Positions 43,648-55,025 of a DNA stretch of 64,000 nucleotides are shown here, one piece after another (positions within the stretch are counted from its first letter, which is position 1; each line of letters begins with the position of its first letter). The notes under the pieces are model-generated. The model was not told where the DNA came from. It was given only the letters and a program-made list of their open reading frames with translations, and searched no databases. Source of the stretch: Monocercomonoides exilis. Its lineage: Eukaryota > Preaxostyla > Oxymonadida > Polymastigidae. Location of the stretch: assembly GCA_001643675.2 (NCBI GenBank), contig LSRY02000041.1, positions 188,501-252,500 on the forward strand. The letters are read 5' to 3'. The position numbers were made by a program, and so were the translations under genes.

Positions 43648-45831
43648 TTGCAGCGTGATCGATTCTGGCGCTTGCATCAGCACCTCTGCGGACCTCTGCG
43701 AAGCTGTCGTTCTCATCATCACCACATCACATGCATACGTCCTCACCTCATGCATCTTCTCTTACTCCACATACTTCATCGCCTTCCGCCCTTCCTTATT
43801 CACCTCCCACTCTTCGCTCACAACATACAAAAACTCCGGCACAACCTAATGCTTTATCTCCATTCGTTTCCCCAAGCCATTCAACTCCAGCCCTTGTTTC
43901 CTCTCTTTCCTATTCCTTCCTCTTCCTCTTCCTCTTCTTCTTCTTCTTCTGTTTCTTCTTCTTCTTCTTCTCGTTCTCATTCATTTTATTCTTCTTCTTT
44001 TTCTTCTTTCTCTTCTCATTCTCCTTCTTCTCCTCTTCCTCCTCCTTATCCAAATTCATCATCGTCTTTTTCCTCTTCCTCTTCAACATCCAACTTCTCC
44101 TCCCACTCTGCCTCTTCCCATGCTGAAGTGCTTAACAAGACTCAAACTCTTTCTTGTTCTCCATTGAAGCTGATGCAATACATATCACCAATCAACCCTT
44201 CTTCTCTGCCCCGAGTTCCTTTGCAGCCGTCTTCTGTTCCGACCCGCTGGAATTCGAGTGTGCTTTCGTCGTCTGCATCTTTCAACCGCTTCTCTTCTGC
44301 CTCTGCTTCATTCAGCACATCCGAGAAGAGGCCTGTTCAGACACAAACACAGCAGACATTCGATGACGTGAGGCTGGTTGTGCAGACGGGAAAAATACTC
44401 CAAACAGCTCAGAATGCAAACTCTGTAAATAATGGTTCGAATAATTCCACTTCTTCCTCTCAGACATCTTCTGCTTCGAATACTCAGCTGCAGTCACCCA
44501 GGCAGCCCAACAAGACACTAATTCCTGTGTCCCCCACTCCCACTCGCATAACAATACAAACAGTGAATGAATCTTCAATCACTCCAACCGGAAAAGGAGG
44601 AGAAAATATTCAGTTGCAGTCCGTGAACTCTGCGCTCAGTGTGATATCGACAAACAAGACGAAAGGATCGATAAATTTGACACTTGGAACTCAATCTACT
44701 CAAATGCCACTTGGAAATTTAGCGTCTTCATCCTCCTCCTCCCCTTCTTCTTCCTCTTCCTCTACTACTTCTTCAATATCTACTTCATCTTCATTGACAG
44801 TTTCCGCCTTTGCCTCTATCTCAGCCACTTCCCCCATCTTCCTTGTACTCTCCATCACTCAAACAACCACGTCAATAGCACGCACACACTCATCAACAGC
44901 TCACCGCGTTGAAATAAGCACCTCAAACACTCCATTTTCTACCACTTTTGCGTTAGCCACGCTTCACTCTTTCTTTGATGACACATCGTATTCTGTGTCT
45001 GCATCACTGTTGGCTCCGACGATTGTGCTTGGGGGATCTTCAATTGCGTTTATTGCATCATCATCATCTTCTTCTTCGTCGAAGTCTTTTTCCCTTTCAC
45101 CTTTATCTTCCTCTGCTTCTTCTTCCTTGGCCTCTCTGACTTCTCCAACATCTCTCGCTTCCTCCTCTTTCTCTGCTCTTCTTTCCTTCTCTCAGCCCAT
45201 CCGGCAGATGTCCACATCCACCTCGTCTGGCCCTGCACTCACCAGACAACCTCAGCCTTCATCTCAGTCTCAGTCTCAGTCTCAATCTCAATCGTTGTCT
45301 TCCTCTTTGAACACGAACTCTCTCCTCACCCGCATATCCTCAGCCACATCGCAGCATTCACTCACACAGGCAAGCTCTCCCTTGCATCAGTCTCATTTGG
45401 CTCAGCCAGAAAGCCTCCAACAATCTGCTGCTGTTGCAGCCCCAACAACCTCATCAAACTTACCAGCTGCAGTCACTTCGTCTGTTATAATCTCCACCAC
45501 TTCCTCCTCATCTCTTTCATCAGCTCTGTCTGCTCCTCTTTCCTTCTCCACTGCTGATGCCCCACCGCTTCTCATTGGAACATACTCTTTATCTTCACAC
45601 ACCTCGTCGCAGAAGCGCTTCTTCTATTCGCCTCTTCGTCTGTTCAAATCCACCACTCTTCTTGACGATGTGCCACCTCCGATGCCTTCGTCCCATTCGT
45701 CGCACAAGTGCTCTTCTTCTTCGCATCAGGAGATGATGTGGTCGATGGAGCTGCACAAACACCGTAAAGCCAATGATACAAGCACATCGATGAGCAACTT
45801 GTCAGAACACACGCATTTGACATTCAGCTAA
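43648..45831 (+). CDS. Ser/Thr-rich open reading frame, 727 aa, uncertain
   Basis: Long open frame ending TAA 45829-45831, without a convincing start or signal peptide. It is dominated by Ser, Thr, Gln and Ala, with (TCT)n/(TCC)n-encoded Ser runs and an (SQ)n stretch at about 45257-45298. Segments such as QTQQTFDDVRLVVQTGKIL and KGSINLTLGTQSTQMPLG are non-repetitive. It could be a mucin-like ectodomain, a decayed exon, or chance openness in C-rich DNA. I recognise no domain. Confidence 0.35.
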   Translation: MQRDRFWRLHQHLCGPLRSCRSHHHHITCIRPHLMHLLLLHILHRLPPFLIHLPLFAHNIQKLRHNLMLYLHSFPQAIQLQPLFPLFPIPSSSSSSSSSSSVSSSSSSRSHSFYSSSFSSFSSHSPSSPLPPPYPNSSSSFSSSSSTSNFSSHSASSHAEVLNKTQTLSCSPLKLMQYISPINPSSLPRVPLQPSSVPTRWNSSVLSSSASFNRFSSASASFSTSEKRPVQTQTQQTFDDVRLVVQTGKILQTAQNANSVNNGSNNSTSSSQTSSASNTQLQSPRQPNKTLIPVSPTPTRITIQTVNESSITPTGKGGENIQLQSVNSALSVISTNKTKGSINLTLGTQSTQMPLGNLASSSSSSPSSSSSSTTSSISTSSSLTVSAFASISATSPIFLVLSITQTTTSIARTHSSTAHRVEISTSNTPFSTTFALATLHSFFDDTSYSVSASLLAPTIVLGGSSIAFIASSSSSSSSKSFSLSPLSSSASSSLASLTSPTSLASSSFSALLSFSQPIRQMSTSTSSGPALTRQPQPSSQSQSQSQSQSLSSSLNTNSLLTRISSATSQHSLTQASSPLHQSHLAQPESLQQSAAVAAPTTSSNLPAAVTSSVIISTTSSSSLSSALSAPLSFSTADAPPLLIGTYSLSSHTSSQKRFFYSPLRLFKSTTLLDDVPPPMPSSHSSHKCSSSSHQEMMWSMELHKHRKANDTSTSMSNLSEHTHLTFS

Positions 45832-46129
45832 AAGCAGGTGCTTCCAGAGATGCATGTGCTGAGGCTGATGAAGAGAGAGAAGAAGAGGAATGTGACAGAT
45901 GAGATATTTGAGATGATGAGGAGGATGTGTTGAAGGAACAGACACTCAAAAAATTGAAATTGAAGATGACGAAGAAGAAGAAGAAACAAAATTGTGATGA
46001 AGATCTTCTGCTGCCATCTTCAATGCCATGGGAGCATCCATAGGAACAACCGCTGAGAAAGCGTGGTCGGTTAGAAATGGTGTTCGAAGCATCACAGCCG
46101 TATACACCAATCATCTGCACAGCATTCGA

Positions 46130-46940
46130 CTGTCTTATCTAAATAAACTCCTCTTCTGAACCGAGACTCTTGTCTGACGTGTTGAATGAATCCTGCACCG
46201 ATCCTTCTGCACCTCTGCCTCCATTCACTCACCTTGTCATATCAGCTGCGTCTCCGGATCTGGTTCCCCGTCAAACACACTCCCAAACGCATGTACTCAC
46301 GTCGTCACTGCACAATTGGTTAGAATCTTCTTCACATCACCTACTTCTGCTCCTTCTCTAATCTGCCGTGAAGCTTCAATTCCCTTCTCCGTTGTGAACT
46401 TCACCTTCACTGAATCATCCATGTGCAATATCTTACGACGCTGTCACTCCACAGCACAGCAGCCGCGGCTTCATCTCAATGTGCGCATTCGCATGGCGGA
46501 TTAGCTCATCTTGGTTATTAAAATACCACAAACAGGCTCGTGCTCCTCTGCTATGTACATGAAACGTTCGACAAGCTCACAAAACTTGTCTGCCAAGTCT
46601 TCTTCAATCGTGTGCTTCATCCATGCCACCCCACTGTTGCATATAGCACCAGAATCTCGCACAGCTCCAGAAACGACTGCTTCTTCTGTGTTGTGCTTCT
46701 GCTGTGTTTCCGTTCGTTGATTCTCGACGCTGCACGACTTCTTGGCTGCAGCATCTTCAGCTCGTCCAGCATCGTCACCGACTGCCCATCTGCAATGCAC
46801 CGCTTCATTATCCACGCGCTCCCCTTTAGCATCGGCACACAGATCATCAGCCCGCCACCAGATTAAACAGCAACGAGTTTTCAGCTCTTCTGCCTTCGCT
46901 CGACCTCTCCTCCCCTTTTCTTTTCTTCTTCTTCTTCCTT
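46130..46940 (-). pseudogene. Unrecognised broken coding sequence
   Basis: On the - strand, protein-like pieces occur in alternating frames: MKRCIADGQSVTMLDELKML and FLELCEILVLYAT, then MKHTIEEDLADKFCELVERF with HEPVCGILIT, then MDDSVKVKFTTEKGIEASRQ. Frameshifts and stops separate them. They follow the IQCH-like relic on the same strand but do not match the C-terminal part of the + strand IQCH copy, so they may derive from another gene. Confidence 0.35.
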
Positions 46941-46959
46941 TCGTCGTCCTCTTCTTTTT

Positions 46960-48118
46960 TTTTCAACAAAACAAACAACTTTCTTCCCCAGCTTCCTCAT
47001 CGGATTTGTCTTGTTTCTCATTCATCTCCAAACCATTTTTCGACATTTCCACCTGTCCCTCATCTTTCTTTACTCCATCTGAAGAAATGCCCAAAGACCC
47101 ATCTGCTGCTTCTTCTTCAACTCTCCTATTCCCTTTTTAAATGCCACTGGACAGAGAAGAACTGCACACTTCTGGTTCAACTGAATGCTGCTGGTCTGCA
47201 CCCACCTCAGCATCAGCCTTCACAAACCTCAGCCCACTCAGCCCAAGCGCCTCTACAACCAGCGGCGCAATCGCTTCTTCCAGCTTCCCCTGGTTCTCTT
47301 TTATTCTCTCCACAAACTCTCTGTGCGCTGTCGGATACCCGCCTTTCTCCTCATTCCCATCACCTCCCTCTCTCCCTCCATCTTTGCCTCCATCTTCTTC
47401 TCCCTTTTCTTCTCCCCTTTTGCCTCCCTTTTCTCCTTCCTCTGCCTCTTCCCGCTCCTCCAGCACAGCCAGCTCAATCGCTGCTGGCGACTGAACCACA
47501 TCTTCCATCTTCAACCTTATTGCCTCCAACACTTTCTCCACAATCTCCCCTTCTTCACACACTGCAACCTCTCACCCCATCACTTCGTCGTCCAGCTTCA
47601 CCATTAATTACACTTCTCCAACGGAAGCAGCAACTATTCAAACAGATCGCAGATCGAAGGGAATGCATTCACATCTACCGCCGCAAAGATCCGCTTGCTC
47701 CCAGACTTTGTACCCGCCGACGCTGCAAGCAACGGAAGCGTCCCCACCAGCGGAACCGAAATCATCTCCGAAAGCACCACATAACAGATGCACATGCACA
47801 ACACCCCCATTCAGCACCGCAAGCCGCTCCACAACATATCACCGCAGCTTCTACAGCGCCCGATGCGACAGCAGCAGCTGCAGCGACAGCGGCATGTGCC
47901 TCCCATACACTCCAGCCTCCTCAGGCACCACAATCTGCAGCCGACTCTCGAAGTCGTCCATCGCTGCTGCAGAAGTGTATGAAGCCATCACCTCCAAGGC
48001 ATCCGAAGGATCAATCGTAAGCTCCGATAATGATGGCTACTCATTCTCTGAAGATTTTTTCTCTTCGCTTTTCCTCCTGCTGAATGGAGAAGAAGACAAA
48101 GAAAACAAAAAGTAATGA
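46960..48118 (-). pseudogene. IQCH: IQCH-like pseudogene, inverted copy 1
   Basis: Pieces on the - strand in IQCH order: ESRLQIVVPEEAGVYGRHMP and LQLLLSHRAL (about 47995-47855), VPLVGTLPLLAASAGTKSGS and KRIFAAVDVN (about 47775-47640), VKLDDEVM followed by a TGA, then a 142-codon frame 47562-47137 with YPTAHREFVERIKENQGKLE. The pieces lie in different frames with stops between. IQCH is a cilium/sperm protein with a nucleotide-binding (ATP-grasp-like) region, and the TKSGSKRIFA stretch is typical of it. The 47562-47000 part is close to 53214-53760 at DNA level, in the opposite orientation. Confidence 0.6.
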
Positions 48119-49047
48119 GAGAAGATATGACTGCTGTGCTGCCCCGGACACAAGAAGGTTGATGAGAAATTTCCCATCACGTCAGCCAGAAGTTACACCA
48201 GAAGCACATGCAATATCTTCATTCTTATCAGAATTGTTTACTAGCAAAGAAAACACGATTTTTTAATGGTATTTCAAATGTTTAAAGAAGGATATTTTTC
48301 CATTATTTGTCAATATTAAATGAAAGGGATAAGGAAAAGGCACATACTGAGAAGTTTGAAACTTGTTGAAACAGATTGTTTGAATTAAAATATTAGAAGA
48401 GACTGAATTTTTGAGTTTATCAAAAACGGAGATTTATTGAAAAAATCATATATCAAACTTCAATTCTTTATAATAACATTAATAATTGTCTATGTTAACA
48501 ACTTTTTGAATAACTTTCGATTGTTACGAGTGAAGTTTTGATGAATTTTTCATGTTTGATAATTTCTAATAAAAAAATTCAAGAATTCAAGCAAATTAAT
48601 TTTGTTTGGTTCACAACAAAAGAAAATAATAAAAACTTAGATAGCATCCGTAAATTCATAACGAATATTCGAACTAATGAAATGAAATTGAAGAAATTAA
48701 AACTTATCTAACATTTGATTCAAATAGCTCGTAAGCAATAGCAAACAAAAGAAAATTCTATTTTATTATCAACGTTCGATATGTTATCATCAGATTTATG
48801 AAATGTTTTTCTATGATAAGATGAAAAAACTGACAATATAAAATAATTGTCAATAAATGATGGGAACGGAATGATCACTATTTTTTGATCATTTTTGATC
48901 TGATTTTCAGATCAGTTAAACGTTTGCGACTTTTCAAAAAGAATGACCCATATTTTTTTAAAGAAAAAATTTTAATTTAACAGGTGTCTCAAAAACAAAG
49001 GTGTTGGATTTTGAAGAATAGCCAGGAATGCTTTTTTCAATTCACAC
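48119..49047. other. AT-rich intergenic, no gene seen
   Basis: AT-rich DNA with no coding signal. It contains the right arm (48926-48950) of the 25-bp inverted repeat. Confidence 0.5.
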
Positions 49048-49289
49048 TGGATGATTCTTTTTGAAAAATCACAAATGTTTTATTTTCTAATAAATCTTAA
49101 ATTTCATATTTTGCAAAATATTTTGTTAACAAATATCAAACTTCACTAAAATGGAATCTTAAACTTGATAAAACTATTTCCAACATTCTTAAGGAGATTT
49201 GAAAGCTAAAACAAAAATTTGAGCAAAATATGAAAATTTTGAAGTATTTGAAAATTAAACATTCGTGACTTTTCAAAAAGAATTACCCA
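49048..49289. mobile_element. 242-bp inverted-repeat element (MITE family 3)
   Basis: The left tip TGGATGATTCTTTTTGAAAA and the right tip, read on the other strand, TGGGTAATTCTTTTTGAAAA, extend as about 33-bp terminal inverted repeats with four mismatches. A CAC lies immediately outside each end and may be the target duplication. No ORF. The tips match the 25-bp repeat at 41845 and 48926. Confidence 0.75.
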
Positions 49290-49329
49290 CACTTATATTT
49301 TTTTTTTCTTTCGCTATTGGGAAGCAAAT

Positions 49330-52300
49330 GGAATGGGAATTGAAATGTTTTCCAGCTCCTTCAACACTCCCAACGGCTTTGATACACTGAGGTGTGGTTC
49401 AGACATTTATCTTTGAGCATCATTTTTTCAAGGCACTCCGAACATCAATCCCGGTTCAGCAGACAAGACGCTTGCTTTTGAGTCATCGGCACTCATCCAA
49501 AACGAATTTGATCTAAAAATCTTTCGCAGCATCATCAAGCAGCTCTGAAAAAGCAACATTCAAATAATCATCAGTCGCACTTGATGGCACCTGCCGATGA
49601 GCTGTCATAAGCACAGACACATAAATCTTCATCGATACTGGTTATTCTGTTGTCATGAATGCCTTTCTTCATTTCTCCATGCTCGATTCTTCCTTCATTC
49701 CTCGGGATCGGCTTTTGCTCTTCAGAAAGACGTTTGCCCCACTCGGCTCTCTTCAGATTGAAGGCTCACTTGATTGTTGAAGGAGGCAGCGTACAGATGG
49801 AAGTGTGTGTGTTTGGTGCTTTTGCTCCCTCTTTGTCTCTCCTGTGCATCAGTGGCTCTCTGGAAACGAATGCAACAGAATTACAAGGGAATCATGCCTT
49901 GGGATGTGATGACGGCGTACTGATAAGAGTGATTCTTCCGAGCAAATGCCATTTGAGGTCATCTGTGTGCGAGTTCAGCCAATGTGAGTGCAACAAGAAG
50001 ACAGGCAAAAGAAATGTACTGAATATGGAAAGCACAAACAAAGATGCAGCAAAGCAATATTCCTTGTCGAGGCAGTCACCTTTGCAAGCAACAATGCATC
50101 CAAAGGCAAAAATACGGGTGATTATTTTTGAAACCAATTTTTCTCCATTATCAATTTCGATTTGAGAAATCATTTTTAATGCATTAAAGTCAAAACTGAA
50201 AAGTTTTAACTTTTTTCAATAAAAACTTTTTCTTGTGAAAAAGTATAAATATCTATAATATTAGCAATCATAGAACAATTTTTCTTTAGTGCGAATTATT
50301 CCTCTCAAAAGAAATATAAAATTTGAAGAATCTACAAGTCGAAAAAAATTATGATTTTCGAATTATCACCCATAAATTTGTGGACTGCTTCAATATCAGT
50401 GTGAGTGTCACCACAGCCACTTTCCACTTCCCGTACAAACTGTTTTTCAATGATCCGCATGCGTTTGTGGGAAGCTACCAAACATTTGTTGAAACTTATC
50501 TGTTCCAATTCCTTGTTCCACACACATCCAGCAAGTTCCACCTGTCCGATGCAGAAGTCGAAATTGCTCGACACTGAAAGCCAATCGATCCCTGCTGATC
50601 CTTTGCGACTGGCTTTGAGTGCATGGATGCCTCAGCTGTGCACAAAATGATCAGCATCAATTGCTCAACAGCCATCAGCCTTCCAGCAAAATTGATGAAC
50701 TTCACCTGCCACTCGTTGCACAGCGAGGAATCAGTGTGATCAATGTTGCTGTTCTAGGAAGACAGCCAGAAATCAAATCCATTCCTTCCGAACAGTTGGA
50801 GCCTCTCCCTTTCATGGATCTCCATCCAATTATCAGATGGGTTTATTAACGAAGTCAATGCAATCATTCTCAGCAATCAGGGTTCATTGCTTCTGGAAAC
50901 GTTTTTTTTGACTCATACACAATTATCACTGAGCAAGGTGTTTAACCTTTGCTGCTATGGAAGTGGAAAATCTCGTATGAACGAAGTTAGATTAAACAAA
51001 CATCCATCTCATGTGCTCAATGTTTCTGTAACATGAAGGATCTGCAAGCTTATTCGATGCCATCTAATTTCTTCATGCAGCCTATCCAACTGCTCACTTG
51101 TCGAAGCGTAATGCAGTACTAACCGCGCTCCCAATCACCCTTCATCAATTTCCATTTTCAGATCGACTTTGGTGGATATGTGGCAAACAGCGAACAAGTC
51201 GTCTGTTGTTTGGGGCAGTGGAGAAGATGGTGTTGAAGTTGTTGTGAACAAGACAAATGAGGAGTGGTGCAGGTCTGTCAGCGCAGAAAAGAGCGGTTCC
51301 GTGCATTATTAATTGATCAGCTTGAAATAGGTTATAATACTTCATCTTGGCATTAATCCTGTGGATGGACTTCACTGAAACAGCTAATGCTCATAGTATA
51401 TGAAATATATTTTCGCAATGGAAAAAAATGAATCTGAACATATAAACAATTAACAAATCCACTTTTTAACTGAAAGAAGTTTTCAAACTATTCTATTAGT
51501 CGAATTGCATGAGATGTTTAAAGATAATGAAATTTATTTATTTCCATTTGGACTTTTTGTTCGTGCAAACATAGAAATAAAAAAGAAATTACTTTGCTCA
51601 CTGGCCAGCAATTGGATGAGAATGCTTCAATGAAAACGGCTTTTTTGTTTTATAACTGTTTCAATCGAAAAATAAAAGATAATCATTTCTAAAAATCAAA
51701 AAAGATTACTGAAGATTCTGATACAAGATGATTTCAAAATTTTGAAAAATATCTTCATATGCATTATCAGTCAGTTTGGTGCACAACCTTTTCAACACGA
51801 AATGATCGTTCAAATGAAAAGAAGAAAAAATCAACATTTTCAAAAAATATGTGGGGGAAAATATGGACTTTCAAGCTTTTTATGCACGACTCGTCAAAAA
51901 AAATTTTATTGCATATTTGCAAGGATTTCACAAAGTTGAATAAAACAATCCATGTTTTTCGGGCGGCTCATTCTTTGTTCAAATGTTACTGAACATTTAT
52001 AAATTTTGATCATTTCCCACAAAAGATCAGAAATTTGATTATTTCAAAACACGATGAAAAATATAAAAATCCACTCTTGGAAACTTATTAATTCTTTTTA
52101 ATATCGCAAAAAAGATTCAAAAAGTCTGGAAATAATTTCTAAGTGCAAAAATGAATAATTAGTGGGATATGATCTACCAACGAAAATATTGTCCAATTGC
52201 CTATGTGTCAATAGTGAAAACAAAGTGATGAAATGCACAACAAGATGAAAGTCAATTTTCATCAAAAATATCAGAACGAGCAGAAAGCAACAAGTACTGC

Positions 52301-52850
52301 ATTCTTCGTTTCTGGGATTGATCTTTTCATTTTGCTATCATTTGATTCATTTGGTGTTGGGGCCAAACGGTAATTCCTTCATCACCTACATAACCTCTTC
52401 ACATTTCAACTGTCGACCTGAAAAACCACTGTTCCATTTGCGCTTTCACCGATTAAGGTGAGCATTTTTGGTTGGTTCACCTTTCTGATCCGAATATGGA
52501 TATCGTGCTTATGCTTCTGATGGAGCTTCTGTCTGATATGAAGATTTATCTCAAAAAAGAGTCTTGTAGAAAAATCATCTCATTAATCGCCTCTTCTTTT
52601 GGTATTTTCAAATTCTTCATCTTCTTCATAATCTTTCTCTTTATCCTCCCCTTCTTCTTCGCAATACGCAACAAACCTCTTCTTTTCGCCATTTCAGATG
52701 CAAAGAAAAGGGGTAAGTCAGATGCATCGATATCGAAGGATGAATATTCTTCACTTCCTCTCACACTTCATACGCAAAGATTGTCAATAATGACTGCTTC
52801 ATTCGCATGGGAAGGAATGATGAACATTATCAAATTCCTTTGAAGATTTC
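49330..52850 (+). pseudogene. Decayed beta-helix membrane protein gene
   Basis: Scattered + strand frames keep the style of the beta-helix family. 49771-50010 reads LIVEGGSVQMEVCVFGAFAP followed by LCISGSLETN. Other pieces occur at 50380-50580, 50630-50850 and 51140-51310, separated by stops and frame changes. At about 52580-52730 a strongly hydrophobic segment (FKFFIFFIIFLFILPFFFAI) followed by RNKPLL looks like the transmembrane helix and stop-transfer of such a protein. No intact frame spans the region, so I read it as one old inactivated locus. Confidence 0.45.
51852..51889 (+). repeat. Family-2 element tip, fragment
   Basis: TGGGGGAAAATATGGACTTT, continuing identically for several more bases to ATGCAC, matches the left tip of the element at 40931. 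A clear right end is not visible. Confidence 0.7.
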
Positions 52851-53213
52851 TTAGTGGGATGCATGTGGTATTTTTGCAAGTCAAAAGAAGCCATCACAAT
52901 GAGCTCGAGAAGCAATGTTGAGGAAACACTTTGATTAAGCTCACTCTTTTGATCAAAAGTGTAATGTTACAGAACAATTAGAAGTTCTCAAAGATGCTTT
53001 TTCGCTCAACTTGTGATTGCACTTTTGTGAAAATGTCTGTTTTGATGGATATTGAATTATAAAGGAAGCAGAGCTTAGGGCTGTGGAAGTGAATTATTTT
53101 CTACGAAACAAAAATATGCCTGGTCTGCTGCGGATTTCGTTCGTAATTGCACATCTGGTGTCTGAATCTCCGTAGTAGATGCGTACTGAGAGACGAAACG
53201 AAGCGAAAAAGTG

Positions 53214-55025
53214 ATGGAGCAAGGGGTTGCAGTGTGCGAAGTGGGAGAGATTGTTGAGAAGGGGCTGTCGGCAGCGGGGCTGAGGATGGAGGATGTGGTT
53301 CTGTTACCAGCAGCGATTGCACTGGCGGCGCTGGAGGAGCGAGAAGAGGCAAAGGAATGTGAAGGGAATGAGGAGAAAGGCGGGTATCCGACAGCTCACA
53401 GAGAGTTTGTGGAGAGAATCAAAGAGAACCAGGGGAAGCTGGAAGAAGCGATTGCGCAGCTGGTTGTGGAGGCGCTTGGGCTGGTTTGGCTGAGGTTTAT
53501 GAAGGTGAAGACACATCCAGAGGCAGACAAGCAGCATTCAGTGGAATCTGAAATGTGCAGTTCTTCTCCATCTGATGGCATTCAGCAGGAGAACAGGAAA
53601 GCAGCAGAAGAAGCAACAGATATGTCTTTGGGTATAACTTCAGATGGAAGTGCAGATGGAGTGAGAAAAGATGTGGAACAGGTGGAAATGTCTATGAATG
53701 GTCTGGAGATGAATGAGGAGCAAGGAAAAGAGGGCAGCTCCATTGATTTGGAGAAGGAAGAGGAAGAAGAAGAAGAAGAGGGGTAGATTCTGGATGTGGA
53801 ATCGCTGCTGAGTGTTCCTGCGCACCCGGAGTGTGTGACGCTGGTTGACGAGAGTGCGTATGGGAGCTGGCGGGACTATCTGGTGACGATGACGGTGACG
53901 GGGGCGCTGGTGGAGCTGTGTGCGGAGCGGGAGCGGATTGTGGGGAAGCCTGTTGTGGAAGGGATGATACAGCCGGACGGGACGATGAGCATCACGTTTA
54001 TTGGGGAGAGGCTGTTTGGGAGGAGAGAGAAGAGAAGAGAAGGGTGTGTGGGTATAGGTTGGGGTATGGGGGTGGGTGGAGGTGGATGTTTGGCATCAGA
54101 TGGAGTGTCGTTGCATTTGAGCTCGGACAGGCAGAGAGAGAGGATGGACGAGTTTGTTGCGATAGTGGCGGTTGTGCCGCAGGAAAGTGTGCCGTCGATT
54201 GCTCTGCGGGATGCGACGTATGCGATTGGGCAAATGTGCCACGGGAAAGGGATGATTGGGGTGTTTAGTGTTTCGTATTGTGTGTTTGTGGACGAGTGGG
54301 AGTCGCTGCGGATGTGTGCGGTGGATCTTTCGGTGGGCCCGCTGGCAGCGTCGTCGGCGTTCCGGTGGATGTCGTATCTGCTGCAGGGGGGCATTGAGAT
54401 CGCGTCTGGAAACTACCTCCTTCCGCGCCGCGGCGGCACTGCTGCTTTGCATGTGCTTGCTCCGTTCTCTGATTCTGTGCACTCTGCCTCTGCTCGGCCT
54501 CAGGGCTGTTCGAGCGGAGCACACAGGTCGGCCTCGCCGCGCCAGGTGGAACGTGTGGAGAGAGTGTCTGCTCAGGCGGCGTGTGGCTCAGCCAGCGCCT
54601 CTGCACAGGCGTGTGCCTGTCTCCCTCCAGCAGCGACACGCAGCTTTGTGATAGTGCAGCCGTTCTACCAGTCGGAGCTGTCGCGTGTGCCGCACAAGCA
54701 GTTCTTTTCTAACTGCCGGGAGCACAACATGACGTTTGATTTTGAGGGGAAGTGCGGTGTTCTGTTCCAGCTGTCCGGGCATCTCATCGCGAGGGTTGTT
54801 GGGTTTGTTGCGTGCGAGCTGTTGGTGGATCTTGGAGTGCGGACAGCGATGCGAGCGCAGGAGAAGGTGGAAGTACAGATGCTGCACTGTGCGTTTGTTT
54901 CTGCGCTGAGCTGTGAAGACAAGAAAAGGATGGAAAAGTGGATACGTGGAGAGAATGGGGCTATTTCAAGAGGGACTGTGCTGGGGAGGTTGAACTTTGT
55001 TGGAAATGGAATTGAGAAAAGCTGA
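53214..55025 (+). pseudogene. IQCH: IQCH-like gene, 5'-truncated copy 2 with an in-frame TAG
   Basis: One frame is open from ATG 53214 to TGA 55023-55025 except for TAG at 53784-53786 (603 codons in total). The first part has VAVCEVGEIVEK and YPTAHREFVERIKENQGKLE, then a Glu-rich linker. After the TAG, the IQCH-type C-terminal region follows: SWRDYLVTMTVTGALVE ... PVVEGMIQPDGTMSITFIGE, GKGMIGVFSVSYCVFVDEWE and FYQSELSRVPHKQFFSNC. The upstream half of IQCH, including TKSGSKRIFA, is missing. It could be two genes, a readthrough case or a pseudogene; I favour a truncated pseudogene. The segment is strikingly GC-rich compared with its surroundings. Confidence 0.6.

Larger units (their letters stand above)
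41845..48950. repeat. Exact 25-bp inverted repeat bounding 7.1 kb
   Basis: 41845-41869 begins TGGGTCATTCTTTTTGAAAA and is identical over 25 bp to the reverse complement of 48926-48950. TA lies just outside each arm (41843-41844 and 48951-48952). The same tip occurs in diverged form at both ends of the 242-bp element at 49048-49289. Either the arms delimit one 7.1-kb mobile unit carrying captured gene fragments, or they are two solo ends of small elements. Confidence 0.55.
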
